A stretch of 39,239 nucleotides of DNA from a virus: positions 1-39,239 of IMG/VR virus record IMGVR_UViG_3300043219_000130; one strand, 5' to 3'. Below the pieces are notes generated by a model. It saw nothing but the letters and a program-made list of their open reading frames with translations, was not told the origin of the DNA and did no database searches. The number at the start of each line of letters is the position of its first letter. The stretch's first letter is position 1. The position numbers and the translations under genes were made by a program. Below, piece by piece: positions 15,706-21,793 of the stretch.

Positions 15706-15806
15706 TGTCAGTTCCGAAAAATTAGACCAAAACACCAGAACTGACAGGAATGGAGCAACTTTCGTTTTAATGGTCTAAATAAAAATTTCATTGAATTGTC
15801 AGTTCC
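15706..15806 (-). promoter_or_regulatory. Leader with interlocking inverted repeats (candidate RNA switch)
   Basis: GAACTGACA occurs on the minus strand at 15805-15797 and again at 15714-15706, directly before the YopX ATG. A complementary TGTCAGTTC sits between them at 15746-15738. A second inverted pair, TTAGACCA (15778-15771) and TGGTCTAA (15729-15722), is interleaved. In RNA the middle copy can pair with either outer copy but not both; pairing with the downstream copy would cover the weak ribosome site and start of YopX. A 27-codon frame (15791-15708) with an AAGGA ahead of it reads through the region and may be a leader peptide. Confidence 0.5.
15708..15791 (-). CDS. Possible 27-residue leader peptide
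   Basis: ATG at 15791, nine or so bases after AAAAAGGAA, reads MKFLFRPLKRKLLHSCQFWC and ends at a TGA inside the last repeat before the YopX start. It is basic and hydrophobic. The frame covers both inverted repeats, so ribosome movement would change which stem forms. It may instead be chance; no conservation evidence is available. Confidence 0.3.
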   Translation of the reverse strand: MKFLFRPLKRKLLHSCQFWCFGLIFRN

Positions 15807-15849
15807 TTTTTAAATCTACTATACATTTCTATTTGTTGCAAGTGTTAAA

Positions 15850-15975
15850 TTAATATCCAACATAAATATATCCAAGCTGGTCATGCTCATCATTCATAAA
15901 GCCAAACAATCCAAGACCTTGATTTACTTCATCGTGAAAAATAAACCCTTCTATAAAATCACACCATATCAACAT
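15850..15975 (-). CDS. 41-residue small protein
   Basis: ATG at 15975 overlaps the stop of the upstream gene by one base (TAATG), with GGGGGAAG just ahead. The product begins MLIWCDFIEGFIFHDEVNQG and is acidic and aromatic-rich, ending YIYVGY. It is not recognised. Coupling to the preceding gene is the main reason to call it. The next 45 bases are AT-rich, with a possible -10 (TATAGT) near 15820 that could start the YopX leader. Confidence 0.55.
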   Translation of the reverse strand: MLIWCDFIEGFIFHDEVNQGLGLFGFMNDEHDQLGYIYVGY

Positions 15976-16415
15976 TATGCTTCCCCCAAAATTTTCTCAT
16001 AATAAGAATAACTCTCATCATCAAACTCGAAATAATCCATAGTATCAATGCACCAGGTCATGTACTCAATATCATCATCGATCACCTCAGCAATAGATTT
16101 CCCAATACACTTCCCGAAGCTCAACACAGTATCAAGAGTAACAGCAATCTTAACCCTCTTCCGGTTCGATCTTTTCTTATCGCCTTTTTCCAGATTAGTA
16201 GCAGCATACTCAGTCAGCTTCATTAATTCAAATTCCGTGAAATCAAGAGGTACACTGTTCTTCTTGATTTTAAACTTCCCCTCGTCATTCTTTCTGATTA
16301 GCACGTTACTGCCAAACCCGTTGCGATAAAGTTGCTTGGTAGTACGGCAAAACGAATAATTGTGATAGTCTCGCAGTAGTATGCGGGTAGTTGTGTTTTG
16401 TTTTGATTGTTTCAA
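15975..16415 (-). CDS. Protein with ExoX-C/DUF3820-like domain
   Basis: A 146-residue protein. Residues about 95-135 (LDTVLSFGKCIGKSIAEVID and DDIEYMTWCIDTM) match the 'FGKxKGKxxxEVxxxDxxYxxW' pattern of the C-terminal domain of exodeoxyribonuclease X and DUF3820 proteins. The N-terminal 90 residues are basic (KGDKKRSNRKRVKI) and unlike the nuclease catalytic domain, so this is probably a nucleic-acid-binding accessory rather than an enzyme. It overlaps neighbours by four and one bases. Confidence 0.65.
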   Translation of the reverse strand: MKQSKQNTTTRILLRDYHNYSFCRTTKQLYRNGFGSNVLIRKNDEGKFKIKKNSVPLDFTEFELMKLTEYAATNLEKGDKKRSNRKRVKIAVTLDTVLSFGKCIGKSIAEVIDDDIEYMTWCIDTMDYFEFDDESYSYYEKILGEA

Positions 16416-16612
16416 TTTTGATCCTTTTCCTTTTGCTCGCCTTGGAGCTTGTTAAGTGCTTCAGATATTCTTTTATCGATAGACACAAAGCCAAATAGTA
16501 ATACCCATGATGTCCAACTTGCAGAACCAGAATATACTACTAGGCAGTGCGATATTGCCATATAGACAAAGTATGATGCAAACGCCATCAGTCCATTATA
16601 AAATTCTTTCAT
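16412..16612 (-). CDS. Small membrane protein
   Basis: A 66-residue protein with two hydrophobic stretches (GLMAFASYFVYMAISHCLVV and SWTSWVLLFGFVSI) and a charged, helical C-terminal tail (DKRISEALNKLQGEQKEKDQ). A strong AAGGAAGAGG ribosome site precedes the ATG. No family recognised. Confidence 0.65.
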   Translation of the reverse strand: MKEFYNGLMAFASYFVYMAISHCLVVYSGSASWTSWVLLFGFVSIDKRISEALNKLQGEQKEKDQN

Positions 16613-16651
16613 CCTCTTCCTTCCTTTTGTTTAGCCGTTGGGCTGGGTTAA

Positions 16652-16981
16652 TTAATCATATTGAAATATTGTAAATTTATCATCAATTAAGCTATACCCA
16701 ATAGTTATTGCAATATCATCTTCGCCGTAATTACCTGCCTCACCCTTATTTGACTCTTCGCAACCATATACAAAGTAAGCTATCGAATCAACACTTGAGT
16801 AACTACATTCTCCTAGCATTAATTCAAAACCTTCCTTAGTAAATTTACTATCGGTTAAAAATTGAAACGATTCCCTTTCGTTTGGTGTTTTAAAATCACT
16901 AAGCTCTAAAAAACTCATTTCCTCTATTATATTATTTGATAATTTATCAAAATCTATGAATTCACTAATATCTATGCTCAT
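16652..16981 (-). CDS. Acidic hypothetical protein
   Basis: A 109-residue, strongly acidic protein (MSIDISEFIDFDKLSNNIIE, EESNKGEAGNYGEDDIAITI). The net negative charge and small size are seen in DNA-mimic and anti-defence proteins, but there is no motif to support that here. It overlaps the upstream gene by four bases (ATGA). Confidence 0.6.
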   Translation of the reverse strand: MSIDISEFIDFDKLSNNIIEEMSFLELSDFKTPNERESFQFLTDSKFTKEGFELMLGECSYSSVDSIAYFVYGCEESNKGEAGNYGEDDIAITIGYSLIDDKFTIFQYD

Positions 16982-17190
16982 CCTCCATCCTTTTTCTCTT
17001 TTCTTGGTTGACGTATCAAAACAATAGCACCACTGAATTTATCTGAATATGAACTCCATACTCTACACCAATGCGTTGATCCCATATTATCACGAGCCTT
17101 TCCGTACTTCTGAAATAAATACACTACAATCCCAAGCGGAATACAACTCCAAAATATACGCCTAACTTTATTATTCAATGGTTCACTCAT
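16978..17190 (-). CDS. Small protein with one membrane helix
   Basis: A 70-residue protein with an N-terminal membrane helix (IFWSCIPLGIVVYLFQKYG) and a polar, basic remainder (AIVLIRQPRKEKKDGG). Not recognised. Part of the same overlapping-gene operon. Confidence 0.6.
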   Translation of the reverse strand: MSEPLNNKVRRIFWSCIPLGIVVYLFQKYGKARDNMGSTHWCRVWSSYSDKFSGAIVLIRQPRKEKKDGG

Positions 17191-17194
17191 ATCC

Positions 17195-17380
17195 TCATTC
17201 CTTCCCCTGCCCTATCTGGCTGGTGGTGTGTTGTTGATTCTTCAAGAGATTAGCAATTATCTTACCCGCCTCTTCCTTATCAATTAATTTCCCTCTAAGA
17301 CGCTTCAGGGTTGCTTTCTCTTTTAACTTGATACACAGCTCCCTGAGCTTCTTAATCTGCCTTTGTGTGATTTGAGCCAT
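17195..17380 (-). CDS. Small basic helical protein
   Basis: A 61-residue Lys-rich protein (MAQITQRQIKKLRELCIKLK, RGKLIDKEEAGKIIANLLKN) predicted all-helical. It starts at the stop of the methyltransferase with a one-base overlap (TAATG). The KEEAGKIIANLL segment resembles short helix-hairpin DNA-binding or DUF3072-like segments, without certainty. Confidence 0.6.
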   Translation of the reverse strand: MAQITQRQIKKLRELCIKLKEKATLKRLRGKLIDKEEAGKIIANLLKNQQHTTSQIGQGKE

Positions 17381-18402
17381 TAAAATAAGCTCAGTTGTGC
17401 GGTTTCTTGTTCAATGCGATCGATACTATTTTTAAAGTATTCAGAATCAATCTCGAATCCTGTTACATTTAACCCTAGCTGGATCCCTTGTGATACTTCA
17501 ACTCCTGACCCAATAAAAGGGACAAGCATATTTTGGCCTTTTTTTGAGCAAGTAGTAATAATTGATTTACATAAAATAGGCGGCTTTTGTGTTGGGTGAG
17601 AAAATTTAGATGTAACACTTGATTGTTGACTGAACTCTAAAACATCTTCAAGCTTCATTGTGTTATTGAAAAACCTTCTAAACTCTTCATATTCCTTACG
17701 TAACTCTTCATATTCCTTACGTAACTCTTCATATTCCTTACGTAAGTATTCATTATTCAAAAACGATCGCATTTTAAGATATTGTTCTTCTGTAGGGGTA
17801 TTATCCCCGTTGAGCCAATTTGATACGCACCCAGTTAATCCGCCTGTTTTACTTGGAAATAATTTTGCTATTTCCTTATTTGAAACTTCAGCCTTTTTAA
17901 ACTCATCTCTCATGTATATTGCAAAAGGGTGATTAGGCTTTATATATTCGTCTATAATTTGCTCTAATCCGGTCTTATTACACTCTAAGGAATCACGCTC
18001 GTTTGAATACATTAGGACCCGCTCTGTATGGGTATTAAATGATCGTGACAAATCCACGCTATAATATTGATATTGCATTGAATCTATCTTTCTCCACACC
18101 ATAGAGTTTTCAAGACTGAAATATTTATCGAGTATAATTTGAGTGTATGCTATTTTCTTAGTATTGCCCCACCAGAACAAAGTACCATTGTCTGCAAGTA
18201 CTCTTTTACATTCGATAGCCCACTTTTCAACATCTTTTAAGTAATCCTCAAAGGATCCCCATGTAAAATCAAAATCACCTTTAACCTCAAAATATGGTGG
18301 ATCCACAATTATAAGGTGCTGGCTTTTATCATCTAATTTTTTCATACCTTCTAAGCAATCCATATTGTATAGTTTCGTGTTATCTTTTATATACTCTTTC
18401 AT
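17380..18402 (-). CDS. DNA methyltransferase (beta-type order, DPPY)
   Basis: A 340-residue adenine/cytosine-amino methyltransferase. Motif IV is DPPY at 34-37; the SAM-binding motif I is at the C-terminal end (LVPFIGSGVEVSQGIQLG, about 293-310, then VTGFEIDSEY), so the order is that of class beta enzymes. The middle third is a variable target-recognition region; it contains FPSKTGGLTGCVSNWLNGDN and a heptad coiled coil, LRKEYEE repeated (about 220-240), encoded by perfect 21-bp tandem repeats. DPPY fits N6-adenine or N4-cytosine methylation. No restriction gene lies beside it, so it is an orphan that may protect phage DNA. Confidence 0.85.
   Translation of the reverse strand: MKEYIKDNTKLYNMDCLEGMKKLDDKSQHLIIVDPPYFEVKGDFDFTWGSFEDYLKDVEKWAIECKRVLADNGTLFWWGNTKKIAYTQIILDKYFSLENSMVWRKIDSMQYQYYSVDLSRSFNTHTERVLMYSNERDSLECNKTGLEQIIDEYIKPNHPFAIYMRDEFKKAEVSNKEIAKLFPSKTGGLTGCVSNWLNGDNTPTEEQYLKMRSFLNNEYLRKEYEELRKEYEELRKEYEEFRRFFNNTMKLEDVLEFSQQSSVTSKFSHPTQKPPILCKSIITTCSKKGQNMLVPFIGSGVEVSQGIQLGLNVTGFEIDSEYFKNSIDRIEQETAQLSLF
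17681..17743 (-). repeat. Three perfect 21-bp tandem repeats in the methyltransferase
   Basis: AACTCTTCATATTCCTTACG plus T occurs three times in a row without a single difference (17681-17701, 17702-17722, 17723-17743). Each unit encodes one heptad (LRKEYEE). Perfect identity implies recent expansion by slippage, which would add or remove one coiled-coil heptad at a time without a frameshift. Confidence 0.95.
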
Positions 18403-18429
18403 TACTACCTTTATATACTGTTAATATCT

Positions 18430-18666
18430 ATGTATCAACCATACTTTTCTATAGGTGAGTGGGTTAAAGATATAGCTCACGCATCTAGCATGAGTAATCT
18501 TGATACTTCCCCACCGGAGCCGGAGCCAAGAAACAGCATGGTTTTTAAACCACAAGGCGATAACACACATAGCCCAACTTACTCGATTCGTCTGGGTGGC
18601 CGTATTATAAGCACTCGCATCGACAGCATTACCTGTCTGTTACTAATCAATCGTATGCAACCATAA
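18430..18666 (+). CDS. Doubtful 78-residue frame in the 456-base gap
   Basis: The only longer frame in the gap 18403-18858 on the plus strand, opposite to all neighbours. It has no ribosome site ahead of the ATG, and its Pro/Glu-rich middle (NLDTSPPEPEPRNSMVFKPQ) resembles no known family. On the minus strand a 49-codon frame (18570-18421) is equally plausible and equally unsupported. The stretch 18403-18710 is best regarded as the leader between the 18.7-kb RNA element and the methyltransferase. Confidence 0.2.
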   Translation: MYQPYFSIGEWVKDIAHASSMSNLDTSPPEPEPRNSMVFKPQGDNTHSPTYSIRLGGRIISTRIDSITCLLLINRMQP

Positions 18667-18710
18667 ACGTGACAAAACACTATTTACTTTTGTTGCTCTA
18701 TATATCTAAT

Positions 18711-18817
18711 GTAAAGAAGTTTCGTTTGAGCTTTACATCGTTCTATTCCTGTTTTACATCGGGAGAACGATGAGTGGTAGCCTAGACAGGTAAAGAGCCG
18801 CTAAACTCTCTACCACT
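18711..18817 (-). ncRNA. Candidate structured RNA / 5' leader
   Basis: The predicted transcript starts at about 18817, exactly at the first base of an eight-pair stem AGTGGTAG (18817-18810)/CTACCACT (18780-18773). This stem encloses two small hairpins (AGAG...CTCT, CCT...AGG), a three-way junction. Next, CATCGTTCT (18772-18764) pairs with AGAACGATG (18744-18736), nine pairs; or its CATCG can pair with the nearer CGATG (six-base loop), because CGATGTAAA is present twice. Last, GTAAAG (18736-18731)/CTTTAC (18716-18711). No U run follows, so it may be the leader of the methyltransferase mRNA or be processed to a small RNA. Confidence 0.5.
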
Positions 18818-18823
18818 GAATCC

Positions 18824-18852
18824 AGTATAACTTAATGAAAAGTTGTTGTCAA
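18824..18852 (-). promoter_or_regulatory. Consensus sigma70 promoter (minus strand)
   Basis: TTGACA (18852-18847), a 17-base spacer and TATACT (18829-18824). It is one of the best promoters in the window. Transcription should begin near 18817, at the foot of the structured RNA, and run toward the methyltransferase. Confidence 0.75.
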
Positions 18853-18858
18853 GTGTTA

Positions 18859-19131
18859 TTATGAATCAGATAGAATTTTATCAACTTTTTCTACCCAACC
18901 ATCTTTCCAATCTCCACCATCATTCAGGCTATCTATAAATTCAATAGCTTGATTCAGTAAAGGTTTAATTTCAGATTTAAACTTATTCAGCTCTCTTGAA
19001 TCAAAAGCGTTATGTATTACAAGGTCATTCTCTTCGTCAATTGCAGGTTTACAGTTGCAACTATAGAATTCTGTTGTATGATCAAATATGTCATTCAATG
19101 GAACTATGTGTACTTTTTCTTTATCGCTCAT
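18859..19131 (-). CDS. Conserved small phage protein (VHNxxDxRE type)
   Basis: A 90-residue protein. The N-terminal half has the arrangement HIVPLNDIFDHTTEFYSCNC, then KPAIDEENDLVIHNAFDSRE, matching a widespread phage protein pattern ('VxPxNDxxxHxxxxxCxCxP...VHNxxDxRE') of unknown function. The Cys pair and His could bind metal. A helical C-terminal half follows. AAAGGAT precedes the ATG. Confidence 0.7.
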   Translation of the reverse strand: MSDKEKVHIVPLNDIFDHTTEFYSCNCKPAIDEENDLVIHNAFDSRELNKFKSEIKPLLNQAIEFIDSLNDGGDWKDGWVEKVDKILSDS

Positions 19132-19145
19132 TTTATATCCTTTTT

Positions 19146-19487
19146 TTATGTGAATCGTTCTGTATTATCTGAATTGCAACCGCAATCATCTTCCTTTTCT
19201 CCGCAATAATTGCATGTTGGAACGCAATCCTCGCAGAAATCGTCTTGGCAAAATTCGTACATTGTGTCACTTGTATCGCCGCACGATATGCATTTTTTAA
19301 TTTCATGGCTTTTTTGGTATCTACAATAAATTGACCTATACTCTTTTTTTGTGTATGGCGATGCATGGCCGCCGTAGTGATCACAGCCTTCGCATTGGTT
19401 GCTACCTACAAAAACAATTGTTTCACTACACGTACAATTAGAGCACTTAAGATTTGGCTTAACCTTAACAACTCTAACATCGCTCAT
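19146..19487 (-). CDS. Multi-zinc-ribbon protein
   Basis: A 113-residue, Cys-rich protein with about 19 Cys in CxxC pairs (KCSNCTCSE, NQCEGCDHYGG, KKCISCGDTSD, FCEDCVPTCNYCGEK, DDCGCNSD), suggesting three or four zinc knuckles in series. GAGGGG lies before the ATG. It may bind nucleic acid or remodel a host complex; no family assigned. Confidence 0.7.
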   Translation of the reverse strand: MSDVRVVKVKPNLKCSNCTCSETIVFVGSNQCEGCDHYGGHASPYTKKEYRSIYCRYQKSHEIKKCISCGDTSDTMYEFCQDDFCEDCVPTCNYCGEKEDDCGCNSDNTERFT

Positions 19488-19521
19488 CTCGTAAACCCCT
19501 CAGTTATCTCATACAAATATA

Positions 19522-20034
19522 TCATTTCGTAACCCCCAATAAAATACAATCAACTGCTGGTATGTACTTTAATTCACCGTCTTCGCACCCTGAGTTAGTG
19601 TTTAAAACCCCAAATGTAAATAAGTCAAAATCAACCGAGACAACAGTGTGAACGCATCCACTAGGCACGTGTTCTATTTTTGTTTTAGCCGAGTATTTTG
19701 TAGATAAAAACAAATCTCTAGTTATAAACTTATGCCCTATACTTTTAGTTGAGTTAAGGCCTTCCTCTATTGAGTTGTAGTGATTAATCCAGTATGTTTC
19801 TTTTTTTGATAAATCGCATGGCTTATCAACACTTTCAACAATCTCGAACAGCCAATCAGCTATGTTAGAAGAATTGATTGCATCTTTAAATTTATTGCCA
19901 TTAGCCCATAGGCCTTGAGTAAAATGACTAGCCCATCTGCTGGAGAATGACTTCTCGGTTTTGCCTATATAGCACTTTCCTGATGGCTTATGGGTTATCT
20001 TATATATTACATTTTTAGTATCATTTTTCAACAT
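19522..20034 (-). CDS. GIY-YIG endonuclease
   Basis: A 170-residue free-standing GIY-YIG nuclease. NVIYKITHKPSGKCYIGKTE (8-27) gives the GIY (here IYK) and YIG motifs; Arg33 (FSSRWASHF) is the usual catalytic Arg and Glu79 (KKETYWINHYNS) the metal ligand. The C-terminal 80 residues are probably the DNA-recognition domain. The start at 20034 follows an AAGGTG inside the end of the upstream regulator gene and is preferred over 20055. It likely acts as a homing endonuclease, copying itself into related phages, or as a host-DNA nuclease. Confidence 0.8.
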   Translation of the reverse strand: MLKNDTKNVIYKITHKPSGKCYIGKTEKSFSSRWASHFTQGLWANGNKFKDAINSSNIADWLFEIVESVDKPCDLSKKETYWINHYNSIEEGLNSTKSIGHKFITRDLFLSTKYSAKTKIEHVPSGCVHTVVSVDFDLFTFGVLNTNSGCEDGELKYIPAVDCILLGVTK

Positions 20035-20260
20035 AATCTGACACCTTGTAAACACCCCTGCTAACCTGTACAGCTATATCAAGCTCTATAAGAACCTTTA
20101 ACGCCCCACTCACAGCATCAGCACCCTTGCCTATCTTTTCAGCTATATCTCTAAGCCTGATTGATTTGTCCTTATTTGAACGTCTGCCCCATAGTATACT
20201 AAATACATCACTCTGGATATTACTCTTCCTAATCATTTTTTGCGCTTCAGATCTTCTCAT
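20021..20260 (-). CDS. Winged-helix DNA-binding protein
   Basis: A 79-residue winged-helix protein: the middle helices SIRLRDIAEKIGKGADAVSG then ALKVLIELDIAVQVSRGVYK form the helix-turn-helix and wing. AAAGGAAT precedes the ATG. It is the first gene of the minus operon and faces the plus operon across a 147-base control region that holds an AT-rich palindrome, so a role as switch between the two operons is likely, by inference. Confidence 0.72.
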   Translation of the reverse strand: MRRSEAQKMIRKSNIQSDVFSILWGRRSNKDKSIRLRDIAEKIGKGADAVSGALKVLIELDIAVQVSRGVYKVSDYVEK

Positions 20261-20288
20261 CTTATTCCTTTATTGTTTATGATATGTT

Positions 20289-20314
20289 AAATATAATCAT
20301 TCTGAATTATATTT
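20289..20314. promoter_or_regulatory. AT-rich palindrome, candidate operator
   Basis: AAATATAAT (20289-20297), eight-base spacer, ATTATATTT (20306-20314). A third AAATATAA copy lies at 20329-20336. The palindrome sits 32 bases upstream of the plus-strand -35 and 29 bases from the start of the winged-helix gene, so it could control both directions. AT-rich palindromes can also arise by chance. Confidence 0.45.
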
Positions 20315-20345
20315 GTATAATTATTTTTAAATATAAAGAAATGTA

Positions 20346-20374
20346 TTGACAACCCCAAACCCTTTACATATTAT
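20346..20374 (+). promoter_or_regulatory. Consensus early promoter (plus strand)
   Basis: TTGACA (20346-20351), 17-base spacer, TATTAT (20369-20374). Transcription should begin near 20382 and drive the plus operon from 20408 onward. Confidence 0.75.
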
Positions 20375-20407
20375 TAGGGTACACTAATTAAATGACGAGG
20401 ATCAATT

Positions 20408-20572
20408 ATGACTAGAGATAAGAGTCACGATCACTACTGGGTAAGTAGTGGAGTACTATTTGAAAGCTACTCTACAATAAGAGGGTTAAGATACAGGGCA
20501 ATTGATAAGGTGAAGCTACCAGACTGCGACAGATGCACCGATGAAATGATTGCTTCACTAGGTGGCAAATAA
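20408..20572 (+). CDS. 54-residue small protein, first early gene
   Basis: ATG at 20408 after GAGGATCAATT. It reads MTRDKSHDHYWVSSGVLFES and continues with a Tyr/Arg-rich middle (STIRGLRYRAIDKVKLPD), ending in a Cys pair (CDRC). It is directly behind the early promoter. Not recognised. Confidence 0.7.
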   Translation: MTRDKSHDHYWVSSGVLFESYSTIRGLRYRAIDKVKLPDCDRCTDEMIASLGGK

Positions 20573-20680
20573 ATGACACTCACAGACTTCAACAACCTAC
20601 CCCCAAGAGATCAGCGAGTTATAGCGTCTCTTTGCTTTGGGGCGGTTTCACGGTATATTAAAACAATTAAAAAGGATTAG
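20573..20680 (+). CDS. 35-residue small protein
   Basis: ATG at 20573 directly after the TAA of the previous gene, with AGGTGG nine bases ahead. The product (MTLTDFNNLPPRDQRVIASL, then CFGAVSRYIKTIKKD) is a basic helical peptide. It ends two bases before the exonuclease ATG. No family known. Confidence 0.6.
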   Translation: MTLTDFNNLPPRDQRVIASLCFGAVSRYIKTIKKD

Positions 20681-20682
20681 TT

Positions 20683-21240
20683 ATGAAAAAAGTATTATGG
20701 TTTGACACAGAGACAACAGGGCTATGCGCTGTTAAAAATGACATCATTCAGATAGCAGGTGAAATCCTGATTGATGATGTTGCAGTAGAAGAGTTTGACA
20801 TAAGGTGCCAGCCGACATCATACGAGCACGTTCACCCGAAAGCGCTTGAGTGTAATGGAATGACGCTTGAGCAAATCAGAACGTTTCAAACCTCTGGTGA
20901 CGGGTGCAAAGAGTTCTTGGCTATTCTTGAGAAGTACATTGACCCTGAAGACCCTCAAAACTGTGCAAGATTTATTCCAGCGGGACAAAACATTCCTTAT
21001 GATATTAAAATGTTGGTAGGGTGGTTTGATAAAAATACTAACCCAAAGGAGGATGTAGCTCATTACCTTACTCCTGAAGTTATCGACACAAAGGTAATTG
21101 CTAAAAACTCCCCAATAGAATTTGAGAATCACAAACTCGAAACACTTGCCGCTCATTTCGGTATCAAGTATAATGCTCACGATGCACTCGCAGACATTCA
21201 AACAACAAGAAAGATTTATCAACTTTTAACCAGTAAATAA
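20683..21240 (+). CDS. DEDDh 3'-5' exonuclease (DnaQ-like)
   Basis: A 185-residue DnaQ-type exonuclease. Acidic ligands are visible in WFDTETTGL (Asp8, Glu10), NIPYDIKML (Asp107) and AHDALADIQTT (His166, Asp171), the DEDDh pattern. It lacks any polymerase domain. In phages such stand-alone enzymes proofread, degrade single-stranded DNA or help recombination. The gene opens the recombination-type cluster, with AAGGA ahead of the ATG. Confidence 0.85.
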   Translation: MKKVLWFDTETTGLCAVKNDIIQIAGEILIDDVAVEEFDIRCQPTSYEHVHPKALECNGMTLEQIRTFQTSGDGCKEFLAILEKYIDPEDPQNCARFIPAGQNIPYDIKMLVGWFDKNTNPKEDVAHYLTPEVIDTKVIAKNSPIEFENHKLETLAAHFGIKYNAHDALADIQTTRKIYQLLTSK

Positions 21241-21250
21241 AGGATCAATT

Positions 21251-21793
21251 ATGTCAAACGAATTAACACACTGGCGAAAAGGGTTCAACCCTGACTACCT
21301 AGGAGCATACAGTTTAGCCCCAGATTACCGAGATATAATCTTAACAATTGATTATGTTCGGCAAGATGTAGAAGTGATAGACCAGAACGGGAAAAAGAGT
21401 CCTTGCATGGTGGCTTACTTCACTGAGAATGTAAAACCAATGATACTCAATGTAACCAATTCAAAAGTACTGGTTAAGTTGTCGGGTTCTGAATTTATAC
21501 AGAAATGGTCAGGCTTAAAAGTCCAAATCTTTGTAGCTAAAGTAAAGGTCGCACGGGAGCAGGTTGACGCACTCAGAATCAGACCTTTTGCACCTCAAAC
21601 AGAATTACCAGAGCTACTCCCGAATACTGAGACATGGGCAAACGCTGTAACGCACATGGTGTCAAACGGGTTCACTATTGATCAGGTTGAGAAGAAATAT
21701 AAGTTATCACCAGATAGCAAAGTTCAATTATTAAAAGATGTTTCAGAGAAAATTGCTGAGACTTCAGAAAATGGAGAAAGTGAAAATGTTTAA
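21251..21793 (+). CDS. Conserved phage protein of unknown function, next to exonuclease
   Basis: A 180-residue protein opening MSNELTHWRKGFNPDYLGAY and containing KPMILNVTNSKVLVKLSG and VDALRIRPFAPQTELPELL. This combination is familiar from phage recombination clusters, where the protein precedes a YqaJ exonuclease. The strand-rich central part (about 25-110) could be an OB fold. The C-terminal 60 residues are helical. A ssDNA-binding or annealing role is a guess from context, as no annealase is otherwise present. Confidence 0.65.
   Translation: MSNELTHWRKGFNPDYLGAYSLAPDYRDIILTIDYVRQDVEVIDQNGKKSPCMVAYFTENVKPMILNVTNSKVLVKLSGSEFIQKWSGLKVQIFVAKVKVAREQVDALRIRPFAPQTELPELLPNTETWANAVTHMVSNGFTIDQVEKKYKLSPDSKVQLLKDVSEKIAETSENGESENV

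Noticed and set aside
17681-17743. CRISPR-like repeats
   Set aside because: The three 21-bp units are directly adjacent with no spacers and code for heptads within the methyltransferase.
18421-18570. 49-codon minus-strand frame (MCVIALWFKNHAVSWLRLRW...)
   Set aside because: Right orientation, but no ribosome site, Trp/Arg-rich composition unlike neighbours, and an equally good frame on the opposite strand.
18736-18830. tRNA-like stems in the 18.7-kb element
   Set aside because: AGTGGTAG and a CATCG/CGATG hairpin look like D- and T-arms, but there is no matching seven-pair acceptor stem or proper anticodon arm, and the T-like loop has six bases without TTCRA.
19133-19384. 83-codon frame overlapping the Cys-rich gene
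   Set aside because: Shadow frame of the multi-zinc-ribbon gene at 19146..19487, which has the ribosome site and the CxxC pattern.
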